DNA of 64,000 bases. Origin: Carya illinoinensis. Lineage: Eukaryota > Streptophyta > Magnoliopsida > Fagales > Juglandaceae. Each line of letters opens with the position of its first letter. Position 1 is the first letter of the stretch. The DNA lies in the NCBI RefSeq assembly GCF_018687715.1, contig NC_056755.1:40419501-40483500 (forward strand). The letters run 5' to 3'. Below are positions 35,919-47,153 of this stretch, one piece after another. The translations under genes and the position numbers were made by a program. The notes under the pieces are model-generated. The model ran no database searches and was not told the origin of the DNA. It was given only the letters and a program-made list of their open reading frames with translations.

Positions 35919-38079
35919 AAAAAATGTTTTCAGCTCAAGTCTGCTAATTACTGATTAGGTGGTATAATTGTGGAATGTACAGAGAAATCATGGACAAATT
36001 CTATTTTTGTTTGCACATTTGTGGTTATGTTGTGTCTTTTTCCTCTTTTCTGTGGTATTTTATTTGCAAGGTTTGTGGTTGGTAGTGCTGATTCGATGAA
36101 GAAGCTACAACGCTTGGGAAGACTTGAAACAAATGTTAGATATGAAAATTGAACTTTAACACCTGAATGATAGAATGTTAAGGTGGTTCTCTACCTTAGA
36201 CTTCATCATTAGTTGTCCACCTAAGTGATATATTTCCACCCTTGCAATGCTGTCAATTTGGCTTGAGCAAGTCATTTGGGTGCTTTTCCCTCATGGTTAT
36301 GCAGCTGAATGCAAATATTTTGATTTCATTGTGTTGTAAAATTAGACTTCATCATTAGTTAGTAATATGAATACCATTCCTTATTAATTTTTGGTTTCAT
36401 TATCATAGTTATTATGTCACATACCCACGACCCCACGTCCTTATGAACATTAGTGGCAAGATCAAATAGTTACTTGCTTACAAATAAGCATAGGCATAAA
36501 ATGCATCCCCCACTTGATAGCCTATTCAACATGTCTCACTTCTTTTACCATATCATCAATTGTAATTGAACGTCACAGCTTCATATTTGTATAAGTATAT
36601 TTTATAATATGCATTGATGAATATTTAACACAACACATACCCATCCACACAGATAAACCTTTGACATTCATTGATAACACAACACAAAGGGTAAAGAGCT
36701 TGTAACTATTGTATGGTTTATTGTTGACATTCATTTCAAATATTATAAATCTCTTCCACCCATAACCAAGGCTTGTGGAACACTTTTTTTGTTGGCTACT
36801 ATAGTCTATTAGATTTGACTATTTGATACTTGAGATATTGTACTAGTCTACAAACCAGCATTTCACTCTGTTGAAGGTGCTATTGTATTTCATTGACAGA
36901 TTTAAAATGTCATTATCAGTTGCTTCAGCATTGCTTATTAATCATATGTTGAGTACCGACCCAATGTGTAGTTATGGGAAAGAAGTATACTTAGAATATC
37001 AAATACTCTAAAAAATCCAGGACAAGCATTCTTTGGATGTCCACTACACAACAAAGAGGTAGAAGCAATTAATAGTAATTGAGTCTTTCTGCTTCCATAT
37101 TAATATTTTATTCAAAATTCTGACATCAAACATACTTGATTATTTATGTGTAATAATGGGTTATCACATTGCAAATATTTCAAGTGGGCAGATAGTAGTG
37201 AATACATAGAGTAAGCTCCTGTAAAGAAAGAAGCATAAATATTAAGGAAGAGTAAGAACTTCAAAAGAGAGGAGAATAGATTGGGAAGAAGGAGTTGGCA
37301 CTCCACAATGATCAAGCCCAGCTTCATAGGCAAGAAGTCGACATGCGGCATGCACGCACACTATTTTATGTGTGTTGGCTAATATCCATAATTATTTACT
37401 TGTATTTGATATGCTCAAAGTGATGAGGACTTTATAGGAACTTGTTTGTAAGTCGAGATTTTAAAATTATGTACTTGAGACTTTATTTGCAATTAGTGAT
37501 CTTCAATTTTGAGACTTTATTGTGCTTTAATGTGCCACTACTTATTAACAAAGTAGGTATATGAGTGGAATGAACTTTTCAATAACCTACATTGGATTGA
37601 TAGGAGTAGTGTTTCAGCTGAAAATAATTGGTTAGAATATTTGACAGGACTAAATTATAGGTTTATGGATTTACTTTTTTTCACCTGGACAAATAGAGCA
37701 GTATCAAACTCATACTAATCACATTGACTCATAAACTCATACTAATCACATTAAATGAAATTTACATAGATTGAGTACTTGGACACAAAGTCAAATTTAC
37801 ATAAATAGAGTACTTGGAGATAAAACGTGGGCTCAAAAACTAGGATACAAAATGTGAGCTTAAACAACTTGTTATCCTCAACAACAACAATTTTTATAAT
37901 TGTATTCACAAGGAAATCTTTCCATGCTCTATGAAATGCCTCCAAGACACCCAAAACACACTTTTGTTATACCTGAGATGATTAAAAAAAAATAAAAAAC
38001 TAGAATTACATGTCTGCATAACACTTTGGACAAATTAATTCATGAGTAAATTAAATAAATAAAGGAAAAAAAATATTTC
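35919..38079. other. Intergenic, no gene recognised
   Basis: AT-rich. A small local duplication occurs at 37707-37825 (AAACTCATACTAATCACATT twice, and AAATTTACATA-AT-GAGTACTTGGA twice). No domain-bearing frame. Confidence 0.4.
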
Positions 38080-38335
38080 AAACCACCACTAATACAAAAC
38101 ATACTCCAACATACTACCACCAACATGCAAATTCCAACAAATCACCTTCAATACACAAATTCCAACAAACCACCACCAACACATAACATATTCAAACAAA
38201 TCACCCCCAACACAAATTCTATCAAACACCAACACAAATTTCTAACAAACCGCCACCAACACATAACATACTTCAACAAACCACCACCAACATGCAAATA
38301 CCAACAAACCACCACCAACACACAACATACCCAAA
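38080..38335 (+). repeat. CA-rich minisatellite, about 28-bp unit
   Basis: Imperfect repeats of CAACAAACCACCACCAACAC with ATAACATA or ATGCAAAT spacers, about eight copies. The frames crossing it are composition artefacts. Confidence 0.8.
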
Positions 38336-38697
38336 TAATGGATCTCAAAGTCTTGCTACAAGATACTATCTGATTGCGTTCCATCTACCATCTCCTACTG
38401 TGTTTCATCCATCCCTAATTGCATCTGTGAATGTAATAGCAGAGAATACAAAACTCACATAAAAAACATACAAATACAATAAATGAATTAAAGTGGTGAA
38501 TGTACATTTTCTTGTGTCCCTGTCACTGGAGTTTATACACTTTCTTGATCCACCATTATAGGATCTTGCGTCCTCATTTTGTATGGGTTAAATTGGTTTC
38601 CACTGCTTTCCAATAGTTTGGTGTCCAATCCACACCTTTGACAACATAAAAAAAATATAATTAGAGTTCACAAATAAGTGGAAATATATTATATTAT

Positions 38698-39173
38698 TAG
38701 GGGCGAAAAAAATTGGTGAATCGGTAAACCGGACCAGTTTGGTATTGGGTTTGGTTTGGTCTGGTACCGATTTCATTTTTTTCAAAACCGGTCAAATTCA
38801 GTTTGATTCTGGTTTTTCTTTTTCTAACATCGGATCGGATTGGTTCATATATATATAAATATATATATTTTTTAATTTTTTATATAATTTTTTATATTAT
38901 ATATAATATTTATATATAATATATATAATTATATATAAAATAATTTTGTATTATATGATAAATTACTAATTAATATAATATTGAATTTTAAAATCCTATA
39001 TTACTATAGTCTATTGCATTAATAGTTATACTAATACTATATTACTATATATTATAATATACTATAATATATCACTATAATTTATAATTCAATTATAATA
39101 TACTATAATATATTATTATATACTATATTATAAATCGATGAAACTAGACTGAACTAGATCGGTTACATCCTTA
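38698..39173 (+). mobile_element. hAT-like MITE, copy A, with perfect 8-bp TSD
   Basis: Starts TAGGGGCGAAAAAAATTGG and ends GATCGGTTACATCCTTA, with GGTTTGGTTTGGTCTGGTAC and an AT-rich middle. TATATTAT occurs immediately on both sides (38690-38697 and 39174-39181), an 8-bp duplication as made by hAT transposases. No coding capacity. Same family as 41190-41785. Confidence 0.85.
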
Positions 39174-39429
39174 TATATTATCAAATACTCAAAGATAAAC
39201 ATCAGCTAATAATGACAATAATTTGCATTCTATGCTATCACCAGTCTACTTTTTCCCTTATAGATATATATATATATTTTTAGTAGCCTTAGTTTTTATT
39301 TTCTTCAATTATTCCTCCATCGTCAACATCCTTCTCTTACACAGGGTCTTCCATTACTTATGACAACATGCATAAATAGTACCTTTTTAAAACTTTATTC
39401 CGTGCTTGCATGCGCAGTACTTACTCCAA

Positions 39430-42069
39430 CATTGAAATCTATGTTGTGGAGCTCATTTATCGCATACAACTTCAATACCATATCCTTAGTATGCCTATCA
39501 CACAATGTTGTATTTGTTTTTACCTTATAAAAAATTTTCCATAGACTTTTTACCTAACGGTTTCGGGCTTATGATTAACAACGTCATAACTGCTTGGAAT
39601 AATAGTATACTTACTTTTATGTCCTTCCTCCACCAATCTAATATGTACTTTTCCGGCAACCCACAGAATTTCCTAACTGAGAAGATGGTAAGAATATGTC
39701 TACATATAATTCCTCGCATCTCAAACAACCCACAAACACACTTTACCTCACACTTGGCCTCGTTAAAGTAAACAATATAAGTAACCTCATTTATGAAATC
39801 TTCAGCCTTAACTTCATCATCGACCGAGTAAGTTGCGATTACTTCATCAATTTTCTAGAAATAACAATGATAATATATCATTTCCATTATCTCTTGTTGA
39901 ACCTCCCTAAATTTTGTATTTGTGTACACCACTTGAAATTTCTTCTCAAAAGCCAAGTGTGATATGCAAGGAATGGTGAAGTTAAAAGAATGAAAGTTTG
40001 CTTGGTTCTTTGTTCTCAATTTTTTTTTTTTTTGCAATGCATTGTTGAACTAATCAACAAGCTTTTTAAGGTTTGTCCTGGTATGCACATAGCCATCCAA
40101 GAAATCATTCATGCTCTCACTGCGCTGAATTGTACTCATTCGAGCCTAAAACAAATTCTTTAAATATACATACATCTAAAGTTCTCTCTCCGTATATAAG
40201 TTTTGCAACCATGCATTTTCATGCAAGTTGAACATATCCTTGATGATGTTCCAAGAATTCTTAAACTCCTCGATAGTAAGGGAGTCAGAGATATAATATA
40301 TCAACTTACTTTTCTGGTCACATTGGTATTGACTATGGGAATCAACTTTCTCAGGGACCTTTTGCAATATGTGTCATGAGCAAAATCTATGTCGCGTGTT
40401 GGGAAAGACAATGGCAATCACATTTTTTATTACGCGATCTTTATCTATAATAATAATATTCGGCGCTTTTCCATCCATTCAATAAAGCCAAGTTTTAAAT
40501 AATTATACAAATGATTATGTATTCTCACTTGAAATAAGGCCTGCACCCAAAATGATTGACTGTCTGTGGTGGTTTACACCAACGAAGGTGTAAATGTCAT
40601 TTCATATCTATTTGTCAAGTATGTAGTATCAAATGTTACAACATGTCTAAAGTAGTTGTAGGCCCCCCTACTACGAGCATCCTCCCGAAACACATTCCTT
40701 ATCCTATCATCATCATCCAAATTCATAATATCGAAAAAGCCATCATTCTTGTATTGCATTCTTCTAAAATATTAAAATAGCGCTTGAGCATCACCTTTAC
40801 CAAGACGCAGGTTTTGTGCCTTACCAATATAGTTATGATAATCTTTTTCTCCAAATGGTACGTTCTCAAACCCACCCACCTCATTCACAAGAGCATGGAA
40901 ACTCTTATTCATCTGTATACCAGTTTAATCATTTGTATCCAACACCCTCTTAACGGACTCATTAACATTTTTGTCGCATATGAAGAACCTGGATTTTCTT
41001 GGACTGAGCACATGATTGTGTGTGTTAAAAATTGATGTGACACACAGCTTCCCATCGTTTAACATCACATTCATCATTGCCTTGCAGTTTGTCTTGCTTG
41101 TTCGCCGAGGCTTGGAGACATTGACTTCTTATTCCATGCCTTGCTACCATGAGCACATTTTAGGATGACATATTTAACGGTGCCATCCTTAGGGGTGTAA
41201 AAAAAAACGGGTAAATCGGACCGGACCGAACCAAATCGGTGGGATCAATCCAGTCCCGAGTTTGGTTCGGTTCGGTACTAGTTTTATTTTTCTTAAAATC
41301 GGTCAAAATTGGTCCGGTTCCAATTTTTCCTTTTCTAAAACCGAACTTGATCAGACCGGACAGGTTTATATATATATTTTAATTTTTTATATTGTATATA
41401 ATATTTATATATAATATATAACTATATATAAAATAGTTTTATATTATATGATAAATTACTAATTAATATAATATTAAATTTTAAAATCTTATATCATTTT
41501 GTTTATTGTATTAATAGTTATACTAATACTATATCACTATATATTATAATATACTATAATATATTATCATTATAGTATTATATACTATAATATACTATAT
41601 TATATAAATATATAATATAGTACATTAAAACCTATAAAACTGGACTAGAAATAGGTAAAACTGGAGTATCGATTTAGGAGAGTAATCGGTATGTAATCGG
41701 TTTTGAAAAAAGTAAAATCGGTGTATACTAGTTCAGTTCTAAATTTTATCCAAAACCAAACCGAACCAGACCCGTTACACCCCTAATCATCATTCTCTCT
41801 TTTACTCCTTTGTGTAATAACTGGAAAACCGCATCATTTTCTATAATATTTATAGTAAGTCATTAACTCATTCTCCGATTCAAAGCACATCCCTAGCTTT
41901 GGCTCCTCAGTGATATCATCCCATTAGTAGGCTTGACATGAAGTGACTTGGAAATGCCGACCTCTTTAGTATCAACAGTATTACCCAAAGAGGCAATAAA
42001 CTGCACTTCAATGTCTATCGAGTCTAATGTGGCCTCACTAATTTCTTCAACAGAGTTACTTTGCTGCAT
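39430..42069 (-). pseudogene. FAR1-related (FRS) gene, degenerate, split by a MITE
   Basis: Minus-strand frames give, in order: an ATG (42069) with QQSNSVEEISEATLDSIDIE; the FAR1 DNA-binding domain start GMCFESENELMTYYKYYRK (about 41890-41834) with an in-frame stop right after; and DGTVKYVILKCAHGSKAW beyond the inserted MITE (41190-41785). Then come KSRFFICDKNVNESVKRVL, FGEKDYHNYIGKAQNLRLGK and MQYKNDGFFDIMNLDDDDR (about 40760-40704), with VVTFDTTYLTNRYEM of the MULE core. DSLTIEEFKNSWNIIKD, NLHENAWLQNLYTERE and the SWIM-type CEVKCVCGLFEMRGIICRHI follow, with LPEKYILDWWRKDIK at about 39640. FAR1/FHY3-related proteins are transposase-derived regulators. Stops, frameshifts and the MITE make this copy non-functional. 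Confidence 0.85.
41190..41785 (+). mobile_element. hAT-like MITE, copy B, inside FAR1 pseudogene
   Basis: Termini TAGGGGTGTAA and TTACACCCCTA are perfect 11-bp inverted repeats. The interior shares AAATCGGACCGGACCGAACC-type and GGTTCGGTTCGGTACTAG motifs and the AT-rich middle with copy A. Flanks GCCATCCT and ATCATCAT agree at five of eight positions, a decayed target duplication at best. It separates two parts of the FAR1 DNA-binding domain. Confidence 0.85.
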
Positions 42070-42293
42070 TGTGTTTTCTTACAAAGTAGGAGAAAAAAAG
42101 TATTATATGACAATATATGTTCTGGATAATGTAAAAAACAAAACATGTAGAAAATCCAACACATCACCCCTTCAATAGAGTTACTTTACTACATTTTATT
42201 TTCTTGCAAATTAGGAAAAAAAAAGTATTTTATGACAATATATGTTATAGATAATGTAAAAGACAAAGCATGTGGAAAATTTAATACATCACC
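42050..42293 (-). repeat. About 120-bp direct duplication at the FAR1 5' end
   Basis: 42050-42175 and 42176-42293 share GAGTTACTTT-CT-CATT, TATGACAATATATGTT, GATAATGTAAAA-ACAAA and ACATCACC. On the minus strand each unit consists of an intron-like stretch starting GTGATGTATT or GTGATGTGTT and ending CAAG or TAAG, then the region of the FAR1 start codon. Confidence 0.75.
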
Positions 42294-43178
42294 TCGCTAT
42301 CACATGGATATGGGTTAGCATTCGTCAAAGGAAAAATGCTGGTAAATCCGAACAAAAGCTAGCAGCTACACTAGCACTAGTTTATACGCTAGAACTCACA
42401 ACTACACTAGGATTGGCAACTACACTAGAATTGACAACTAAATTAAAACTGACATTGATTGCGGCATTAGACATGGGAGCGATTGTAGACATGGCAGTGA
42501 AAGTACCCATTACAACAAAAGTAGAGTTTCATGGGTGTTGCTGCCGTTTTCCAAAAAAATAAATAAATAGACTAAATATTCAAGTTCAGAAAATTAAAGC
42601 ATACTGACTACAATAAAGACTTCAAGAAATCATCACTTAGTTGCTTCATAGATATGGATAGGCGGTTGGAGGAGGTTCCATCATTGGTATGGTGAAACTA
42701 TACGCGGCAATGAACTACTCAAAGCAGCAGTACTTGAGGGATAGCGGAAGTAGAGTCCCATAAGTATTGCTGCAATTTCTTTTAAAAAATTTAAACATAA
42801 TTAATTGGATCAAATATTCAAGTTCATAAAATTAAGGCACACTATCTACAATAAATACTCCAATAAATCATTACTTGGTTGCTCCATAGATATGGGTAGG
42901 CAATTGAAGGAGGTCCCATAATTGGTATGACAGAACTATAAAAGGTAGCGAAACTACTTAGGGCAGCAATACTTGACGTGGCAGGGGAAGTAGAGTTCCA
43001 TGGATGTTGCTGTAGTTTAAAAAAAAAAGATTAAAAATAAATAAATAAACCAAATATTCAAGTTCATAAAATTAAAGCACATGAACTACTTTACCATCCA
43101 ACGATTACCTGGTTACTCCATGGATATGGGTGAGGAGGCATAAAAGGTGGTAACCACGCATGAGACACTGGCCATAGT
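42293..43178 (-). pseudogene. Array of four tandem exon-like units, Pro-rich product
   Basis: On the minus strand four related exon-like units lie in a row: about 43178-43109, 43009-42875, 42769-42637 and 42540-42293. Introns are about 99, 105 and 96 bp with GT (GTAATC, GTAATG, GTGATG) and AG ends. The second unit is exactly 135 bp (45 codons), phase 0, reading from QHPWNSTSPATSS to GPPSIAYPYLWSNQ; the first ends HPYPWSNQ. The third is 133 bp and frame-broken with a stop. The fourth has TGA for the Trp codon and an expanded 18-bp repeat (about 42360-42450). I do not recognise the protein family. Position suggests upstream exons of the FAR1-related pseudogene or a separate decayed gene. Confidence 0.6.
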
Positions 43179-43180
43179 AA

Positions 43181-45141
43181 CTTAGCATGTAGTTTAAAAA
43201 GTCTGGATAAAATGGTTTTGATATGTCCTAACATGTAGCAACATAATGTTAATCAACCAAGTTGGCAATGACTATACCTAAATAAATAAACGACAACTAT
43301 TAAAAGAGGTGTACAATACCTAGGTTCTTTCTCTTTCCCCATCTACACAATTCCAAATAGAACTATCTCAACAATGAAAGCAAGTGGGTGGTTATCAAGA
43401 ATAAAAGCAAGATGCATGCACACACGAGTAAATATGCATGCATGAATTTTAGAATAAAGAATTATTTAATGTAATTAACTGCATGCATCAATTCTACCAA
43501 AACTTTTTGTATCAAGCCTACCAAAGCAGCATTTGTGCTTCAAAAAAACCAACTAACAAAGTGCAAATAACCATGTGCATGCTTGAATAGAGAGTATTTT
43601 TTGTCTACAACAGATTAGCTTTTAGTTTTTTCTCAACTTCTAAACATACAAAATTTCCAGCTATCAACATTTTCACTTCTTCATTAAAAACATATTATTT
43701 TAATATAAAAACACATTAGCTATTTTTTTTAAAAATTATAAAACTTTGACATCTTCATTAAATATATATTATTTAAACATATTTTGAAGGCTAGACACAA
43801 AACTTCCTCAAAAACTTATAGTATTGAATTGTGAAAGGCTCACAGTGAAAGGGATTAGGTTGATTTGGTATAGGCTTGCACCTGAGAGGAGATTTAGCTA
43901 ACCACTAGATCATTCCATAGAGAAGCGAATGAAAGAATTATTCACTACCAACAAAGGGACAAGGCATCATGTAGATAGAGGGGAATAGTGGGCCATTTGC
44001 AATGTCAGTCAAGACACAAGTTCATTTATTGACCATATTACATGTGGATTCAGACAAATGAGAGTTTATTGGCCTTTTTATCATTTCAACCATAATGTTC
44101 TATGCAACTGCCTTACTGCGGCCAAGCCAATCAAACTTGCCATTAATTCTCCTATGCATCTCATTTACATAGTACAAGGAAGAATAATATTGATGAGGCA
44201 AGTTCCAATGAGATGAAATGGGCTAAAAAGGTATTTTCTTGAATATTTCATGAATCCTTAAGCTAGTTGAATAAATCCAAAATTTTCAAATTGGAATAAA
44301 ATTTCGTAACTTTAGAAAGAGTAGGACATACCCTGGATGGACTTGCAACAAATATCCGAGAGATCAGTATAATAAAAACCTATTTACCTCTGCGTTTGGT
44401 TCCTGATGCACACCTCCCCACTCCTCTCTACCTCTTGAACCACGTTGAAGATATCTATGAGATCTAAGAGAGCGAATGCATGAGATCCCGCTGCGTTTTC
44501 TCCGTCCAAGCTTGAATGAGGATTTTTCCTATTGCATTTTCTTTTTCCTTTTTTTTTATTTAATATAATTGCTGGCGTGGCATTTTGCCACGTCAGTGGA
44601 GTTCGCATACAGGCACATATTTGTGCTCTCTAGCAGTACTGCATTACCCTTTACTATCCAAACCCAGGTGGCTTTATTTTATTTTTTTAGTTTTGCTCTA
44701 CTTCTCCATTCTGCTCTTCTCTACCTTCGATCTGAGATTTGACTGAGCTTCCTGTCAGAAGCTTTCTCGTTCCCAAATTCAAATTATCAAGCTTGAGCAA
44801 CACACCAAACATTTTCCCTTGCACGCAAAACAACCCCCTTTAGCTTCATGTGAACTCCCCTACTTGTAGATGGCCAGCCACCGTAAATGGCGCGGACCTG
44901 AGGGAGAGTAGTTGAAGGCAAACCGAACTAAACCTCTTCTCCTCCCCCACCCCCTTCATAATGTGTTCCCTTTTGAGTTCGTAAACCCCCTTCCTCCTCT
45001 CATTTGATTTTCACCGATCCTTGAAGATTTGGAAGCAATATTCTCGCTGAGGTTCTTTATAACCCTCGAAAAGCTCATCAAACTCTTAGGGTTTTTTGGC
45101 TCTTAAAGATTCTTTCGTTTGTTACTATTAATTGTCTTTCC
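43181..45141. other. Intergenic, no gene recognised
   Basis: AT-rich to 44380, then more balanced sequence. A palindrome GTGGCATTTTGCCAC is seen at about 44577-44591. 44880-45141 precedes the NAC pseudogene and may be its old promoter and leader. Confidence 0.4.
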
Positions 45142-45777
45142 ATGAAGTCCTATTGCTATATTGATAACAGTACTAATGCCCACTTGCCTCCTGGATTTCA
45201 TTTTCACCCAACCGATGAAGAACTTATCACATGCTACCTTCTCAAGAAAGTCTTAGATAGTAATTTCACTGCCATAGCCATTATTGAAGTTGACCTCAAC
45301 AAGTGTGAACCATGAAAGCTACTTGGTAATGTTTTATTCTCATGACCAGCTCAATTCAAGTCACAAACAAGACTCCTAAGTTTGAAAAGTTTGTAAAAAT
45401 CTCAAATCTTATATTTTGTTGAGGGAAAGCAAAGATGGGAGGGAAAGAGTGGTACTTATTCAGCCTTCGCAATCGCAAGTACCCAACTAGACTTAGAACT
45501 AACTGGACTATTGAGGCTGGGTACTGAAAGACTAGTAGGAATGATAGGGAGCTTCATAGCTCCAAGACTAGTTCTCTTGTTGTAATGAAGAAGACGTTGT
45601 TCCATAGAGCCAGAGCTCCAAAGGGAGAGAAGAGTAACTGGGTCATGCACAAAAGGAGGAGAGGTGAGAAAATGTTGGTAGGGTTTGAGATTGTGGTTTT
45701 GATTGTCAAAAGGAAAACGAAAGACTTTTTCAGAGTTTCAAATCTCGGAGGGGTGGAAGGACTGTCATAAGCTCATT
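45142..45777 (+). pseudogene. NAC-domain transcription factor pseudogene
   Basis: ATG at 45142 starts a product with the NAC subdomain A motif [20 protein letters not shown], followed by [11 protein letters not shown] and then TGA (45313-45315) where NAC proteins have Trp. The family's first intron is still present (45326-45429, GT/AG). Exon 2 continues [26 protein letters not shown] and RAPKGEKSNWVMHKRR, the NAC subdomains C and D, with a residue missing in the LVFYRGRAPKG-like stretch. The next intron and C-terminal activation region are not recognisable, and the frame ends at about 45770. NAC proteins bind DNA as dimers in development and stress; this copy cannot make a full domain. Nearest type looks like the CUC2/NAC100 group (from memory). 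Confidence 0.85.
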
Positions 45778-46226
45778 CGGACAAAAGGCAGAGGAAGGGA
45801 GAGGTAGTGTAGAAAAAAATAAAAAAATCAAAAAATAAAGGCACATATGCTTGGGTAGTAAAGGGATAGTGGAAAGTAGTAATTAAGGGTACCATTACCC
45901 ATAAATATATGTCTAGTTTTCTTTATCTCTTCCGAAATCATTTAAAATACAATTATATATATATTTTCAATACATGATAAACACATACATATATAATACT
46001 TTCAAAAATTCTAACAAAAGATAATCATAAAAATAAATGACTAGCTAGCACATGTGGCTCATGCGCCATCGTTGATGACATGCATATATATATAGCTCTT
46101 ACCTCCACCACATTGTACCATTTCAACCAGTTTTCCATCCTTTTTGAGAAGCAGATAGACTCCTTAAATATTCTCCTTCGCCGAAGATCTAGATGAAGAG
46201 GAAAAATCTGATCTCTCCATCATGCG
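45778..46226. other. Intergenic, no gene recognised
   Basis: AT-rich spacer up to the Copia insertion. TATA-rich stretches at about 45950-45990 and 46082-46095. Confidence 0.4.
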
Positions 46227-46569
46227 TGTTCAATAAACCCCCCAAGTGTGAAATGGGTTTGGGTTTGCAGCCACCCACCCCATGCTCACCAACCATCCAC
46301 CCACCCACTCACCTCTAGAGGCTCTTCTGGTCAAGAGGAGTGGGTGTGTGTCCCCCCATTGTTCTCCTATAAAAGGAGAGCTCTGCTAGTATAATTGAGG
46401 CAGTGGGTGAAGAGAGAAAGAGGGACGTGAGAGAGAGAAATAAAATTTTGTAGAGTGTTTTGTAAATCTCGTAAAAATTCTATAAAAGAGGCTCCAGTGG
46501 ATGTAAGCAATTTGCTGAACCACTTTAAAATTGTCTTGTGTGATTTTTAGATAGGCCGGAGGCACAACA
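46227..46569 (+). repeat. 5' LTR of Copia element
   Basis: 343 bp. TATAAAA at 46368-46374 is the probable core promoter; ends TG and CA. Confidence 0.95.
46368..46374 (+). promoter_or_regulatory. TATA box in Copia 5' LTR
   Basis: TATAAAA within CTCCTATAAAAGGAGAG, itself a short palindrome, conserved in the 3' LTR copy (about 51418-51424). Confidence 0.65.
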
Positions 46570-46571
46570 AT

Positions 46572-46583
46572 TGGTATCAGAGC
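46572..46583 (+). other. Primer binding site (initiator tRNA-Met)
   Basis: TGGTATCAGAGC two bases after the 5' LTR, the standard Copia primer site. Confidence 0.9.
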
Positions 46584-46639
46584 TCTGGTTCGAGCTGTCC
46601 GAAAATTCAAGTTGCTCAAAATTAATTTTTGACAACTCC

Positions 46640-47000
46640 AGGGTGTTCCTCGCGTCGAGAAGAATCCGTTGCCGCAAAGGGAATCGAAAACGGAGGTCGG
46701 CTACATGCTCCCCTAGAAGGTCAGCGCGTGCATCTGCTGTCATCCACACGTCCCCAAGCGCACCAGAGGAGGAAGACGACTGAATCCCATGCGCCCTCAC
46801 GCGCTCCAGAGGTTGAAGACGCGTGACTGACACGCGCCTCATGCGCCCCCACATGCCCTACAGAGGTTCAGCGCGTGTACTATACGCGCCTCACTCTCCC
46901 CCACGCACACACAGTGCTGTAGCGTGTGTAATCCACGCACCTACTCGCCGCCCACTCGCACTGTGCAGCACGTGCATCCCACGAGCCAGACAGATCACAA
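46640..47000 (+). repeat. GC-rich degenerate repeats in Copia leader
   Basis: Between primer site and Gag start, segments such as CCAGAGGTTGAAGACGCGTG, CAGAGGTTCAGCGCGTGTAC and GTAGCGTGTAATCCACGCAC recur with CGCGCCTCA-GCGCCCCCAC-like tails, about 55-60 bp apart. Base composition is very unlike the neighbourhood. The short open frames here are not credible genes. Confidence 0.6.
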
Positions 47001-47153
47001 CCGTCCATTTTTTAGATCTATTTTCAGCTTGATCTAAGCCATTCGGAGTCCGATTTCAGCAATCAAATAGTGCTTTCCTACTATTTGGATCGTTCCGGAC
47101 TCATCCGTACGGTTAGAATTTTTAAATTTTGAATATAAATTTTCTAAATTCAA

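Noticed and set aside
38125..38384. Open frames on both strands at 38.1-38.4 kb
   Set aside because: Produced by the CA-rich minisatellite; the peptides are simple repeats.
42272..42562. Plus-strand 96-codon Thr/Leu-rich frame
   Set aside because: Antisense to the 18-bp repeat of an exon-like unit whose splice sites are on the minus strand.
46525..47032. Arg/Pro/Ser-rich frames at 46.5-47.0 kb
   Set aside because: They fall in the LTR end and GC-rich untranslated leader of the Copia element.
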